Positions 26,698 through 35,763 are shown, numbered from the stretch's first letter. The stretch is 64,000 nucleotides of DNA from Pseudobdellovibrionaceae bacterium (GCA_013359135.1 JABWCN010000007.1:1-64000); one strand, 5' to 3'. A program made the numbers and translations. Notes: generated by a model not told the origin, from the letters alone.

Positions 26698-27454
26698 GAG
26701 ACTTCCTTTGTCTTTTTGTCGAACATCATTCTGGTCTCAAACTTGGGAGTTGCCAAAGTTACAAGCTCATCGTGGACACTGGATTAAATCGAACCGACAA
26801 AACACTCTTGAATCTTTAGCTGATGCAAAAAAAGAAAAATTTTGTATGGCCGAAATTGATGTTCAACTGACTAAAGATGGTGAAGTTATTCTTTTTCATG
26901 ATTTTGACTTGAAAAATATTTGTCTTAAAAATGTTCTTATTTCTGAATTGAATTTTAAAGATTTGCAAAAATTAATTAAAGTTGATTCTTTGGAAGAAGT
27001 TTTGTTGTCAACTGATAGGCCTGAGTTTTTAAACATTGAACTGAAGACAAAAAGTTGGAGAAATTTTAGTCTTGAAGAAAAAGTTATCTCTTTGTTAAGA
27101 AAAACAGGAACTATGGGGAATGTCTTATTTTCAAGCTTTAATCATCTCTCATTAATAAAAATAAAGAATCTGGAACCCGAGATTCCCAGAGCTATGTTGG
27201 CAACAGGAGAGAAGAATAATTGGAATAAGGTTTACTTAAAGTATTTATATTTAGCTCCTTTGGTTGAGCCTCAGCTGATTCATATAGAAACAGCGATGGC
27301 AAACGAAGAGTTTGTTTCATTTTTGAAGAGTAAAAACTTAAAGATTTCAGTTTGGACTGAAAATGATTTGTCTATGGCTAAAAAATTTTATCAGATGGGT
27401 GTTGATTCGATTATTTCTGATGTGCTAACGCCAGGTCTGATAGATTTAGTATAA
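26669..27454 (+). CDS. Glycerophosphodiester phosphodiesterase family protein
   Basis: A 261-residue GDPD enzyme that hydrolyses glycerophosphodiesters to glycerol-3-phosphate and an alcohol. The signature is intact: L-Q-A-H-R-G-H near residue 33, N-T-L-E-S-L, M-A-E-I-D-V-Q-L-T-K-D-G (metal-binding Glu and Asp), V-I-L-F-H-D-F-D and L-N-I-E-L-K-T-K. The position before N-T-L is Gln where relatives have Glu. No signal peptide is visible, so it is probably cytosolic. It starts within the AsmA-like gene at ATG 26669 after GGAACTAGAG. Linkage to an envelope lipid gene fits a role in phospholipid turnover. Confidence 0.88.
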   Translation: MNQFLLEKIERLPLSFCRTSFWSQTWELPKLQAHRGHWIKSNRQNTLESLADAKKEKFCMAEIDVQLTKDGEVILFHDFDLKNICLKNVLISELNFKDLQKLIKVDSLEEVLLSTDRPEFLNIELKTKSWRNFSLEEKVISLLRKTGTMGNVLFSSFNHLSLIKIKNLEPEIPRAMLATGEKNNWNKVYLKYLYLAPLVEPQLIHIETAMANEEFVSFLKSKNLKISVWTENDLSMAKKFYQMGVDSIISDVLTPGLIDLV

Positions 27455-27470
27455 GATTATACTAGTTTTT
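27447..27470 (+). terminator. A/T-rich rho-independent terminator after the GDPD gene
   Basis: TAGTATAA (27447-27454, including the GDPD stop) pairs perfectly with TTATACTA (27457-27464) and is followed by GTTTTT. Confidence 0.75.
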
Positions 27471-27639
27471 ATTTATGTACCTTATAGATCTCTACAATAT
27501 TGTTTTAAAATGAGACGTGTTTTATCAGAACGTATGTTTTTAGAAATAATATTTTTACTGTGGACTAAAGTAGAGATAGAAATTTATAATCATTAAATAA
27601 GTGAGTTCCAAATAATAAACTTTTTCTTGGGGGATATAG

Positions 27640-28185
27640 ATGGATTTTAAGTCATTATTGCTGGTTTTATTGAGTTCAGGTTTTATTTTTGCTGAGACTG
27701 GGGTTGTTGTTGATTGTAAAATCTCTCCTGTTGGAAAGTTTCAAGCAAAGACTAAAGAAGTTAAAGGATCAGTCACTTTGAAAAATAATGAAGTCCAAGC
27801 TGATAAAATTATCGTTGATTTGAAATCGCTTACAACGGAGATGCCTTTGCGTGATGATCATATGAAAAATAAGTATTTAGAAGTGACTAAGTTTCCTACT
27901 GCTGAACTTATTATAGGAAAAGGTAAGGATGGAAAAGGCGATGGTAAAATTAAGTTTCGTGGAATTGAAAAAGATATTGAGGGTACTTATAAATTGATTA
28001 ATAACAACAAAGAGCTAGAAGCGAAATTTGAACTTAGTCTATCTAAATTTAAAATTTCCGGAATTAGATATTTAGGAGCTGGAGTTAAAGACATTGTGAA
28101 TGTAACAGTAGTAGTGCCTGTTGTCGCCGTCGCTGCAACTAAAGCTCAGTCACCAGTGGCAGTAAAGCCTCCTGTAAAAAAATAA
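27640..28185 (+). CDS. YceI-family periplasmic protein
   Basis: A 181-residue exported protein. A signal peptide (residues 1-18, ending F-I-F-A) leads to the YceI lipocalin-like fold: K-I-S-P-V-G-K-F-Q-A-K-T, D-K-I-I-V-D-L-K-S-L-T-T, R-D-D-H-M-K-N-K-Y-L-E-V-T-K-F-P-T-A and I-K-F-R-G-I-E-K. YceI proteins bind polyisoprenoid-type lipids. The tail is Pro/Val/Lys-rich and unusual. GGGGGAT precedes ATG by 6 bases. It is a single gene, convergent with the next. Confidence 0.9.
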   Translation: MDFKSLLLVLLSSGFIFAETGVVVDCKISPVGKFQAKTKEVKGSVTLKNNEVQADKIIVDLKSLTTEMPLRDDHMKNKYLEVTKFPTAELIIGKGKDGKGDGKIKFRGIEKDIEGTYKLINNNKELEAKFELSLSKFKISGIRYLGAGVKDIVNVTVVVPVVAVAATKAQSPVAVKPPVKK

Positions 28186-28191
28186 ATATTT

Positions 28192-28247
28192 TGAAGCTAC
28201 CTGATCTGGAGATTTAAAAAAATTAAAGTGAATAGTCGGTAGCTTCA
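28192..28247. repeat. 10-bp inverted repeat between convergent genes
   Basis: TGAAGCTACC at 28192-28201 is repeated inverted as GGTAGCTTCA at 28238-28247, separated by 36 bases. The right arm lies in the last codons of the minus-strand gene at 28223. It could be a bidirectional terminator with a long loop, or a small inserted palindrome. A shorter alternative stem (GTGAA/TTCAC) shares the right arm. Confidence 0.5.
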
Positions 28248-28762
28248 CCTTGATAAATTTCATTACTTACTGGATTTTGTTTTATACTTGGTGAGCTTTC
28301 CGGACTAATTGTAGTTTCTTGAACAGAATTATTTTGCACAGGTAAAGTTTGAGATATGGTTTTTTTAGAAGGTAATTGTGAAGTAGTAGCAGATTTTTTT
28401 GATACTTTTTTTGTTTTTTTCTTTAATTGAATTACAGGTTGGGTTATGGTTGCGTCTTCAGGGGTTGAAAGAGAATCACTTTGTTTTGCGTCGTTGTTTT
28501 TTGTAGGTGCTAGTTTTTTTAACTCTCCCTCATAGTGACTTTTTAGTTCTGTCAGTTTTTCTTGGTACTCTTTTCTTATTTCATCAATTTTATTAGTTCT
28601 AGTTTCCTTAACGCAACTTTGGTAGGTATTGAGTGCTGCTTCTTTGGCTTGAACTCGGCATTCGGCATCAAATGCAATGTCTTGTGCTTGAGTAGGCGAT
28701 AATTCAAAAAAAAGAGCGGTCATAAATAAAAACGTTACTACTGAAGTTTGTTTGGAAGTCAT
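28223..28762 (-). CDS. Exported hypothetical protein with a coiled coil and Ser/Thr/Gln-rich tail
   Basis: A 179-residue protein with a signal peptide (residues 1-26, ending T-Q-A-Q). A short region with two Cys (E-C-R-V and S-C-V-K) comes next. A heptad-rich coiled coil at about residues 55-90 (R-K-E-Y-Q-E-K-L-T-E-L-K) is followed by a low-complexity tail rich in Lys, Thr, Ser and Gln. AGGAGAG lies nine bases before ATG. No family was recognised. The two Cys could form a disulphide in the periplasm. Confidence 0.6.
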   Translation of the reverse strand: MTSKQTSVVTFLFMTALFFELSPTQAQDIAFDAECRVQAKEAALNTYQSCVKETRTNKIDEIRKEYQEKLTELKSHYEGELKKLAPTKNNDAKQSDSLSTPEDATITQPVIQLKKKTKKVSKKSATTSQLPSKKTISQTLPVQNNSVQETTISPESSPSIKQNPVSNEIYQGEATDYSL

Positions 28763-29032
28763 TTTTATTACTCTCCTACGAAATGAAGCTTAGGGTAATT
28801 TAAGCTTGTTAAACTTAAAGTAAGACTACCTTATTTTCTTTTTATTTTCAGCTGTAGAGATTTAGTCAATGGTGACAATTATTGTCTATTACGTATTACG
28901 ATTAGGCTAACTTCGGTAGTCATATAAAAATACAAAGAAAAAAATAATTAATATAATATTTGTCGAGCTTAGGTAAAAGTGTTTCTATTAAGAAAATAGG
29001 AGTTTACAATCTAATTGCTAAGGAGTTTTAAG

Positions 29033-29665
29033 ATGAAGATAGTTTCAATTTTAATATTTGTCTTGTTTATGAGTAAGCTAAATGCTGAAGAAAAAATGAA
29101 AATGTTGTTTAATAACGAAGAAATTACAAAAGTTATTGAAGTTTATTCTAAGATCTCAGGGCAAAAATTTATTGTTGATCCTACAGTTAGAGGAAGAATT
29201 TCTATTTTTATTCAAAAGCCAGTCTCGATTCAGGAGGCCTTTAATCAACTTTCGTCGGCTTTAGCCATTAATGGTTATGCGATTAGTAAGCAGGGTGATA
29301 CTATGGTTGTTAAAACAGCTAGAAATATCCAAAGAGACTTTATTGAAGTAAGTAATGAAATTCCTCTTTTGAAACCTGAACGTATGTATACATGGATTTA
29401 TACTCCCAAAAATTTATCAGCAGAAAGTATTTCCCGTGAGTTAAGAATATTACCGTCAAAGGATGGTGAGTTTTCAGTATTTTCAGGAACGAACAAAATA
29501 ATTTTTACAGATTGGGTTTCGAATATTCATCGTATAGCTAGCATATTAAAAGACCTTGATATCAAGTTAGATCAAGCAACTGTAGAGATGCTGGAAACAT
29601 CAAAAAGAAACCAAGAGAAGCAAAAAAAAATCTTTACTGAGAAAAAAGAAAATGAGAATGAGTGA
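29033..29665 (+). CDS. Stand-alone secretin N0/N1 domain protein (GspD paralog without the pore)
   Basis: A 210-residue exported protein with a signal peptide ending L-N-A. It is close in sequence to the N0-N1 domains of the GspD encoded at 19355-21697. Shared blocks include G-Q/K-x-F-I-V/I-D-P-x-V-R-G, A-L-A-I-N-G, R-E/D-L-R-I-L-P-S-K-D-G-E and a following T-N-x-I-x-x-x-D-W. It then ends in a short Lys/Glu-rich coiled tail where GspD would continue with N2, N3 and the secretin barrel. The start is ATG 29033 with AAGGAG seven bases upstream. It may be a shortened duplicate or an accessory protein that modulates the secretin. Confidence 0.85.
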   Translation: MKIVSILIFVLFMSKLNAEEKMKMLFNNEEITKVIEVYSKISGQKFIVDPTVRGRISIFIQKPVSIQEAFNQLSSALAINGYAISKQGDTMVVKTARNIQRDFIEVSNEIPLLKPERMYTWIYTPKNLSAESISRELRILPSKDGEFSVFSGTNKIIFTDWVSNIHRIASILKDLDIKLDQATVEMLETSKRNQEKQKKIFTEKKENENE

Positions 29666-29766
29666 GTTTTATCTCAGTTTTCCGCATGCTTAAAATAAGT
29701 GCAAAAACAAAAAGACTTGCCTAAGTTGATAGATTTTAAGTATGATTCTAAAACTTTAGCAAAAGT

Positions 29767-29843
29767 CTGCGCGTGGCTCAGCTTGGTAGGGCACTTGCTT
29801 GGGGTGCAAGAGGTCGGAGGTTCAAATCCTCTCGCGCAGACCA
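29767..29843 (+). tRNA. tRNA-Pro(GGG), CCA encoded
   Basis: A 77-base cloverleaf. Acceptor CTGCGCG pairs with CGCGCAG, the D arm is GCTC/GGGC, and the anticodon stem CTTGC/GCAAG holds the loop TTGGGGT (anticodon GGG at 29801-29803). The T arm is GGAGG-TTCAAAT-CCTCT, and the discriminator A is followed by genomic CCA. It reads proline CCC and CCU codons. Confidence 0.97.
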
Positions 29844-29916
29844 CTTCTTTTTCAAGTAAAATCAATAATTTACAGAGTTGCTAAAAAATCAAATGTGGTA
29901 TTTTTTTTCATAAAAA

Positions 29917-29933
29917 GTGGTATCGAATACCAC
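29917..29933 (+). other. Perfect short hairpin after tRNA-Pro
   Basis: GTGGTAT pairs with ATACCAC around a 3-base CGA loop. There is no T-run after it. It lies 74 bases past the tRNA and could mark RNA processing or be incidental. Confidence 0.35.
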
Positions 29934-30004
29934 GTATCTTTAAAAGAGATGTGGGAACTCATGAGCAGAGTCAATAAATTAGCCTCTTTTAAATAAGCCC
30001 ATAG

Positions 30005-30946
30005 TTAAAACTTTAACAAGTAAGTTTCATCATAGCCAATTTTTTTAATATGAGTATTTATGATTTGAGGATAATTATTAATGAGTTGTTTTTTATATAC
30101 TTCTGATTCTCTATCCAAATAGGGCCACAAAACAAACGACATAACTCCATCAGCATCCACAATCAAGGCCTTATTTTTTTCTATCTGATCAATGATGACA
30201 CGATTATTTGGATTAACCGAATCATCAAAAAAGTCCATTGCCGCCTTCAAATAAACAGCATCAATAGACTTATCCAAAATAGGACGTACCTCCTCTGTTA
30301 CGCTGTGAGCTTGTACATGAATATACTGATACTTCGGGGTTGATTCACCATAGTCAAATTCTATTATTCCATGGGAAGTTCCATTTTCAGTGTGAACACT
30401 GGTCACAGATAAAACTCTAACACTTGGGCTTAACGATAAAATATTCCCAATCAAATCAGCACCAACAAATTCTTCACTATCAATTTCCGTATATTTTACC
30501 CATCCTTGATCTTTGGATCTTGTTGACAATGTCACTTTGGGAACTAGAGATTTCGTAGTTTTACTGATAAATCCATGCTTATCAATTCCAATCACAGTCC
30601 TTGCATTTTTAAAAACTGTAAATACCGTGTTGCTATCAAAACCTGAAGCTGGGTATAAAACCAATTTTACTTTAACCGAAAAGGAATCTACTGCTGCAGA
30701 AAGAATTTTAACAGGTTTTTGATTCATCTCTTTTAACAAACCAGTGTCTTTATCGTTTTTAACTGTAAAAGTTGGATACAGTGAAACGACTCTCGCTTTA
30801 CCCAAAAACTTTATATAATGAGCTATATTCGAGTCATAAAATCGAAAACAAGCTCCCGATGAGGCCTGAAGCCCTTGAACAGATAACAAAATAAGGATTA
30901 GGGATGGAGCTATCGAAAAGTTTTTTAAAAGCACATACAACCTCAT
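30005..30946 (-). CDS. Exported hypothetical protein (313 aa), Cys-x3-aromatic mature N-terminus
   Basis: A 313-residue protein with a signal peptide (hydrophobic residues 12-25, probable cut after L-Q-A). The mature start S-S-G-A-C-F-R-F-Y-D-S-N resembles the mature N-termini of three other exported proteins in this region (near 35.8, 47.0 and 54.3 kb). The body is strand-rich, with V-S-L-Y-P-T-F and I-I-E-F-D-Y-G, and ends with a Leu-Lys-Phe tail. No catalytic motif was recognised. It has no strong ribosome binding site. It is the left-most member of the exported-protein block. Confidence 0.65.
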   Translation of the reverse strand: MRLYVLLKNFSIAPSLILILLSVQGLQASSGACFRFYDSNIAHYIKFLGKARVVSLYPTFTVKNDKDTGLLKEMNQKPVKILSAAVDSFSVKVKLVLYPASGFDSNTVFTVFKNARTVIGIDKHGFISKTTKSLVPKVTLSTRSKDQGWVKYTEIDSEEFVGADLIGNILSLSPSVRVLSVTSVHTENGTSHGIIEFDYGESTPKYQYIHVQAHSVTEEVRPILDKSIDAVYLKAAMDFFDDSVNPNNRVIIDQIEKNKALIVDADGVMSFVLWPYLDRESEVYKKQLINNYPQIINTHIKKIGYDETYLLKF

Positions 30947-31105
30947 GAATGATCGATGCAGGATCTGTACCGCAAAAAACTTCTAATAATAAACTTATTT
31001 TTTATAATTATATTTACCAATGAAAAATTAAAAGTGACATCTGTACGACAATTTGACACTCTTTACCCCTTTAAGACAAGACAAAGAGTGCTTTAAACTT
31101 CCATT

Positions 31106-31201
31106 TCATCTCCCATTCAATGGGAAATTAACAAGAGAAACAACAGTTATCGTTCGGCGCAGGGAGATACCGAGTAAAAACTGCTCAGGTTGCTTAGACA
31201 T
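31106..31201 (-). CDS. Possible small protein (31 aa) in a 385-base gap
   Basis: A minus-strand frame of 31 codons from ATG 31201 to TGA 31106, with AAGGA seven bases upstream of the ATG. The product is basic and hydrophobic (L-R-R-T-I-T-V-V-S-L-V-N). The surrounding gap 30947-31330 also holds two hairpins: CACTCTTT/AAAGAGTG at 31057-31090 and CCCAT/ATGGG near 31112-31124. It may instead be a small RNA. Evidence is only the ribosome binding site and the frame. Confidence 0.3.
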   Translation of the reverse strand: MSKQPEQFLLGISLRRTITVVSLVNFPLNGR

Positions 31202-31330
31202 TTTCTAATCCTTGCTCCGTCGATTTGACCACCTATTAACCCATTGATCAAATACTTTGAGCAAGTTCTATAAGGGGATCACGCTTTGATTTGCGCTTAA
31301 TTCATAATTTTACTTTTTACTAAAATTTAT

Positions 31331-32653
31331 TTAATTAAATGTTACTTTTACCCATTGTCCTGATGGGATATAGATATTTTTTTGAACTACTTTTTTTAAA
31401 AAGGTATGACTGTGTGGAAGGACATCGACGCTGACATTACCTAAAGTGTTACTAATCTCTATTTCAAATCCATTATCTGTTTCGATCATATTTCGCCATT
31501 TAAACCCTAAATTGATTCCACCTATTAAGTCAGTATTTACATCATTATCCAAAGAACTATTCATGAAAATTGGATAGCCTTTTCCAAGTTCAAAATCCTC
31601 TGGAGTGTATGTTGCTGTAACTGCTGTCATAGCATCAACACCCTCTGAATGGTTTCCATTATTCCAACTAAAAACAAATCCTCTTTTAGTAGCTCTAAGA
31701 GCTTTTACTGCGTCTACTTGAGATTCCCAAGTCGCAAATCCATCATTTTTACCAATAGACCAAGCAACAAATGGAATTTCATTAGAGGGATTATTGATAT
31801 AAGAAACCATATCCATTCGATTTATAAAATTTTCTCCATTAGGCAATGTCATGTCATTTGAAATGGTGCTTCCGTCAAGAGTTGCCATATCTGTTTGTCG
31901 CCATCTGGGTAATGTACAAAAAATAGCTGCATATTGATTTACTCGTCTCAAACCATAAGTCATGGATCCCCAACAACCCATCGATTGACCTCGTAAGATA
32001 ATTTTTTTAGGGTTAGCTTGTGGATAATTTTTAAAAAACCACTGATATAGCTGATCTAATCTTTTCTCTGTGTAGTCAAACGCATAGACTTTTGACGAAG
32101 ATGTTAAAGGAAAGGTCTTATGCATGTAACCAAACCACCAAGTCTCGAGCATATTTCCATTTTCTTTATTGATGTAATCTCTTGGGCGTATACCAATAAA
32201 AGGAATACCTCCATAATTACCTGAATTTTGAACATGAAATTCAAATGGCATTTCATCTTTATAGCCAAGCGTAATATCTCCGGTGGCTTGATACCAGTCA
32301 CCAAAAGTGATATTAGTTCCACCGCCACTTGGATGAAGAACCATTTCAACTCTTTGCCCTTGATCAGATTTTGGAGCGTAGATATCGGTCCCAAGTTTAT
32401 CTACAGTTTTAAAGTGGTTTTCAAAAACAGGGACTTTGGGTTGAATTGATGGAGTTCTGTCATTAGGATTTAATCTGGAAGTGTCATCCGAGGAATCAAT
32501 TTCTGAACTTTGAGATAATATTGAAGCATCAATTTCGAATTTAGAACCACAATTTTGAAAGCCTACCAGTAAAATTGGCAGTAAAATGATTGTAATAATG
32601 TAAAATTTTATTTTAGTAGAAAAAAGTATACTACTATGAACTGGTCTTGGCAT
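31331..32653 (-). CDS. Lipoprotein with alpha/beta-hydrolase (esterase) domain
   Basis: A 440-residue lipoprotein. The signal peptide ends in G-F-Q-N-C, followed by an acidic Ser-rich linker and a serine hydrolase domain. The nucleophile elbow is G-Q-S-M-G near residue 224, within I-I-L-R-G-Q-S-M-G-C-W-G. A plausible Asp is in G-K-N-D-G-F (about 300), and the His lies in W-N-N-G-N-H-S-E-G (about 335). This fits esterase or prolyl-oligopeptidase-like enzymes that cut esters. The family cannot be named further. The lipid anchor places it at the outer or inner membrane. It is divergent from the di-heme lipoprotein. Confidence 0.75.
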   Translation of the reverse strand: MPRPVHSSILFSTKIKFYIITIILLPILLVGFQNCGSKFEIDASILSQSSEIDSSDDTSRLNPNDRTPSIQPKVPVFENHFKTVDKLGTDIYAPKSDQGQRVEMVLHPSGGGTNITFGDWYQATGDITLGYKDEMPFEFHVQNSGNYGGIPFIGIRPRDYINKENGNMLETWWFGYMHKTFPLTSSSKVYAFDYTEKRLDQLYQWFFKNYPQANPKKIILRGQSMGCWGSMTYGLRRVNQYAAIFCTLPRWRQTDMATLDGSTISNDMTLPNGENFINRMDMVSYINNPSNEIPFVAWSIGKNDGFATWESQVDAVKALRATKRGFVFSWNNGNHSEGVDAMTAVTATYTPEDFELGKGYPIFMNSSLDNDVNTDLIGGINLGFKWRNMIETDNGFEIEISNTLGNVSVDVLPHSHTFLKKVVQKNIYIPSGQWVKVTFN

Positions 32654-32961
32654 ATAAATAATATATTACTATTTTGTCACAATCTGAATATGATTTATCA
32701 ACTTGAGACAATAAAAAATTGCAGTGAATATTTATTTTTCAATATCTTATAAAAGAGCTCAATTTAAAGACTATAACTATAGATCTTCGTATTGTAATTT
32801 TGTTATTCATTTTTTAAAAATTGGATGCTATTTTTAAAAATAGTCATAGAAAAGTCTTATATCGAGACATTTTTTTTAATCAAAAATAAAAGAGGATGAC
32901 TTTTTTTAAGAAAATTTTTGAAGTTATATTCTTTTTTTTTAAAAATCCGTAATATATATAT
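32654..32961. other. AT-rich divergent intergenic region
   Basis: About 300 bases between two divergent lipoprotein genes. It is strongly A/T-rich with several T/A runs and TATATATA just before ATG 32962. No ribosome binding site is visible there. Promoters for both genes should be here; none is clear enough to assign. Confidence 0.4.
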
Positions 32962-35553
32962 ATGGATAAAATCAATCCGAGACGAATTAAGTTAGTTATC
33001 GCATTCTCTTTCCTTTTGCTGATTAATTTATTCTATACTAATTGTTCTAAGGGCTTTATGGGACAAGACTTCGTAGATCTTAGTTCTGTTGATGGGTCTT
33101 CTCCAAAAAGTACAATTTCCCATGAAAGCTTTATACCGGAAAGTCTTTCAGAGCCTCCTAGAAGTCCTCTTCCAAAATTTCTGAAAAAGACATACACAAC
33201 AGACTCGACAAATACCAACTTTGCTATTGTTTACATAAGAATTCCAAGAGTTAAGGAAACAATGAATTATGTAAATTATCTTGGGGTGTTAAAGCCCAAT
33301 ACAAAAAACTGGGATCTGCTGCAAACTCTTCCTGAAACCTCATTTCGTACGACGGGCATGTCAGGTCCTGGTCAATTGATCTATCGTGACAGAAGCGGTA
33401 ATGAGAAAGTTTTATTTGATTGTATGGCATCTGCAAATTGTTTACCTATGGATCCAACAGTTTCTTTTGATGGATCAAAAGTAATTTTTAGTATTTTAAG
33501 AGGTAAATTTAGTAAAGTCGAAAAGTTTGGTCAAACATTTCCTTACAATGTAATTACGAGTACGGAAGCTCAATTGGCTGAAGTAAATATTGCTACTGGA
33601 GCTATTAAATATCTGACTCATATTCCAGGAACTTACGATACAGGACCAGTTTATCTACCTGATGGCAAAATAATGTTTACCTCAACGAGGTCTAATGAAT
33701 TTGGTTCGAGCCATTTGTTTTACACGCCTATACAACAGTATGTTCTTCAGCTTTGGAAGTCAGATGTTGATGGAAATAATGCAGAGAGAGTTGGTCCTCA
33801 TGATTTAAACGACACGCTTCATCCTTATGTAATGACTGATGGTAGGGTTTTATTTAGCACATGGCAAACTAGGCACTTGCAAGCTTTTGGACAAAATAAT
33901 GGAACTCTCGGAAATCCAGGTACTCAAGATAATAAATTTTGGCTTGCTTCCGTGGATCATACAGGGGGAAGGTGGATGTCTGTTTTAGGTGCCCATGGGC
34001 ATCAATATACTGTAAACGGGAATTTATATGATTTCAGAGCACTTCATTTTGTTGCAGAAACGACTAATAATTGGCTTTGTTCAACAGACTATTATAGAGA
34101 AAATAATTTTGGTTCAGGCCAGATTTTGTGTTGGCAAAAAGAGGATTTAGAAATTGAAGGTCGTGGACCAGAAGAGACAACTCAACTCAGTTTTATTTTT
34201 ATGCCTCGGAATCTTATGCCAATAGCTTCGTGGGCGACAAGTGAAGATAGGTTTTCAGACCAAGTTAATGGTGTCTATGTTGGAAAATTAAGGGATCCTG
34301 TTGCTTTACCAGGTAATCAACTTTTGCTGACTCATATGAAAGGTGTTTGTTCGCGGATACAGGCAGAGTACAGTGTTGAATCTATCCAAACAGAACCTTA
34401 TGGCTGTGATGGAGGCATTTATAAAACGTCTATAATACCAAGTAATTCTCCGGCAGATCTAATTAAAATCGTCGATGATCCTGATTGGCACGAGTTTATG
34501 CCAAGAGTAGCAGAGTCATACTCTTTTGTTTATGGCAAAGAAAAACCTGATCTTCCTAATTTGCAAAGGGATAAAAATAACCGATGTATACTGGCCTCTT
34601 CATCAATGGAAACAGAAACAGAAAACATTGCTCCATACACATTTTTTAACACAAAAGATTGTGCTATGCAGGGGTGTAAGGCTCGAGCGATTCCTATGAG
34701 TAAGGTGAAGGCCATCAGATTCTGGAAAGTTCTGCCTAATAAAGACAAAACTACGTATGTTAGTAAATTAAGAACAGTGTCTGGTAATGAGCAAATTCTC
34801 TTAGGTGATGTACCTTTAAATAAAGATGGATCATTTGCAGCAGAATTGCCATGTGATACTCCTTATATCATGGCTGGTGTTGATGAAGATGGTAATACGA
34901 TTCTCAGAGATCAGGTGGTGCAGTCACTAAGAGCTGGTGAAGTTAGAACATGTAAGGGGTGTCATTTGCACAGTAAACCAGGGCGACCAATAGAGGACAG
35001 TATAGCCTATTCTCAATTTTCTTCTCCATTTCAATTAACCTTGGGTAAAGTTCCTACAATGCAAAAAGGCTGGTGGATCGCCCAATCTCAAGCGCTAACT
35101 GAGCCAGAATATACAAAGGATATTTTACCTATTTTAAATAGAAGATGTGTGTCATGTCATTCAGGTCCTAGCGCACCAAATGGGCTAAGACTTGATATTT
35201 CTGGAACTTCACTTTTTAATTATACAACTCCGGCAATGACTTCAAGTTGGTTTAGAATTGTAGCTGATAGTAATCAGTATTTTGTGGCAAATAAGAGGAG
35301 CTATTTTTCACTTGATCCTAATAACTACAGTTTAGAGAAACCACATTCTTCTGTCTATGTGAATTCGGCATTTGCTATCGAAAGCTTATTCTTATGGAAG
35401 GCTGCTAATAAAAGACTTGATGGCAGAAGTGATTCTTCATATACCAATGACGTAGATTTTGGTGCCGATCATCCAACCGAAATAACTGAGAGTGAACTAA
35501 AGATTTTAAGAGATTGGCTGGATTCGGGAGCCTATGCTAAGTATATTAATTAA
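32962..35553 (+). CDS. Di-heme lipoprotein with hydrazine-synthase-alpha-like beta-propeller
   Basis: An 863-residue lipoprotein (lipobox F-Y-T-N-C at about residue 28). The central region resembles the HZS-alpha middle domain, a WD-type propeller: Y-D-T-G-P-V-Y-L-P-D-G-K-I-M-F-T-S-T-R, then L-W-K-S-D-V-D-G-N-N and L-H-P-Y-V-M-T-D-G-R-V-L-F. Two c-type heme sites follow, C-K-G-C-H near 663 and C-V-S-C-H near 729. The second resembles the C-terminal cytochrome module of PVC/planctomycete-type proteins (L-N-R-R-C-V-S-C-H-S). Hydrazine synthesis itself is very unlikely; a periplasmic oxidoreductase or electron carrier is likely. The substrate is unknown. Confidence 0.7.
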   Translation: MDKINPRRIKLVIAFSFLLLINLFYTNCSKGFMGQDFVDLSSVDGSSPKSTISHESFIPESLSEPPRSPLPKFLKKTYTTDSTNTNFAIVYIRIPRVKETMNYVNYLGVLKPNTKNWDLLQTLPETSFRTTGMSGPGQLIYRDRSGNEKVLFDCMASANCLPMDPTVSFDGSKVIFSILRGKFSKVEKFGQTFPYNVITSTEAQLAEVNIATGAIKYLTHIPGTYDTGPVYLPDGKIMFTSTRSNEFGSSHLFYTPIQQYVLQLWKSDVDGNNAERVGPHDLNDTLHPYVMTDGRVLFSTWQTRHLQAFGQNNGTLGNPGTQDNKFWLASVDHTGGRWMSVLGAHGHQYTVNGNLYDFRALHFVAETTNNWLCSTDYYRENNFGSGQILCWQKEDLEIEGRGPEETTQLSFIFMPRNLMPIASWATSEDRFSDQVNGVYVGKLRDPVALPGNQLLLTHMKGVCSRIQAEYSVESIQTEPYGCDGGIYKTSIIPSNSPADLIKIVDDPDWHEFMPRVAESYSFVYGKEKPDLPNLQRDKNNRCILASSSMETETENIAPYTFFNTKDCAMQGCKARAIPMSKVKAIRFWKVLPNKDKTTYVSKLRTVSGNEQILLGDVPLNKDGSFAAELPCDTPYIMAGVDEDGNTILRDQVVQSLRAGEVRTCKGCHLHSKPGRPIEDSIAYSQFSSPFQLTLGKVPTMQKGWWIAQSQALTEPEYTKDILPILNRRCVSCHSGPSAPNGLRLDISGTSLFNYTTPAMTSSWFRIVADSNQYFVANKRSYFSLDPNNYSLEKPHSSVYVNSAFAIESLFLWKAANKRLDGRSDSSYTNDVDFGADHPTEITESELKILRDWLDSGAYAKYIN

Positions 35554-35763
35554 AAGTGTGTCAAAAAAATAGACATTAAACATGACAATTTACTAAGTTT
35601 TCATCTTAACTAAAATTATTCAATGCAAATATTTTAATACAAAAATCAAGTAAAAATTCTTTGAGTTATGAGTGTTTACCATGAGTAGTTAAGCTGTTTT
35701 TTTGATGCTTAGATACCATGGTATTGAAATTGATTGTTATAACACTAAGGACCGGAGGTACTT

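Noticed and set aside
29699-29996. Short open frames on both strands over the tRNA-Pro region
   Set aside because: They run through the tRNA itself or have no ribosome binding site or family similarity; they are chance frames.
31056-31130. CRISPR or repeat array
   Set aside because: The two hairpins are single and of different sequence; no repeated spacer pattern.
32962-35553. Hydrazine synthase proper
   Set aside because: Only the propeller and heme motifs resemble it; no anammox genes or partner subunits are present, so only the fold similarity is used.
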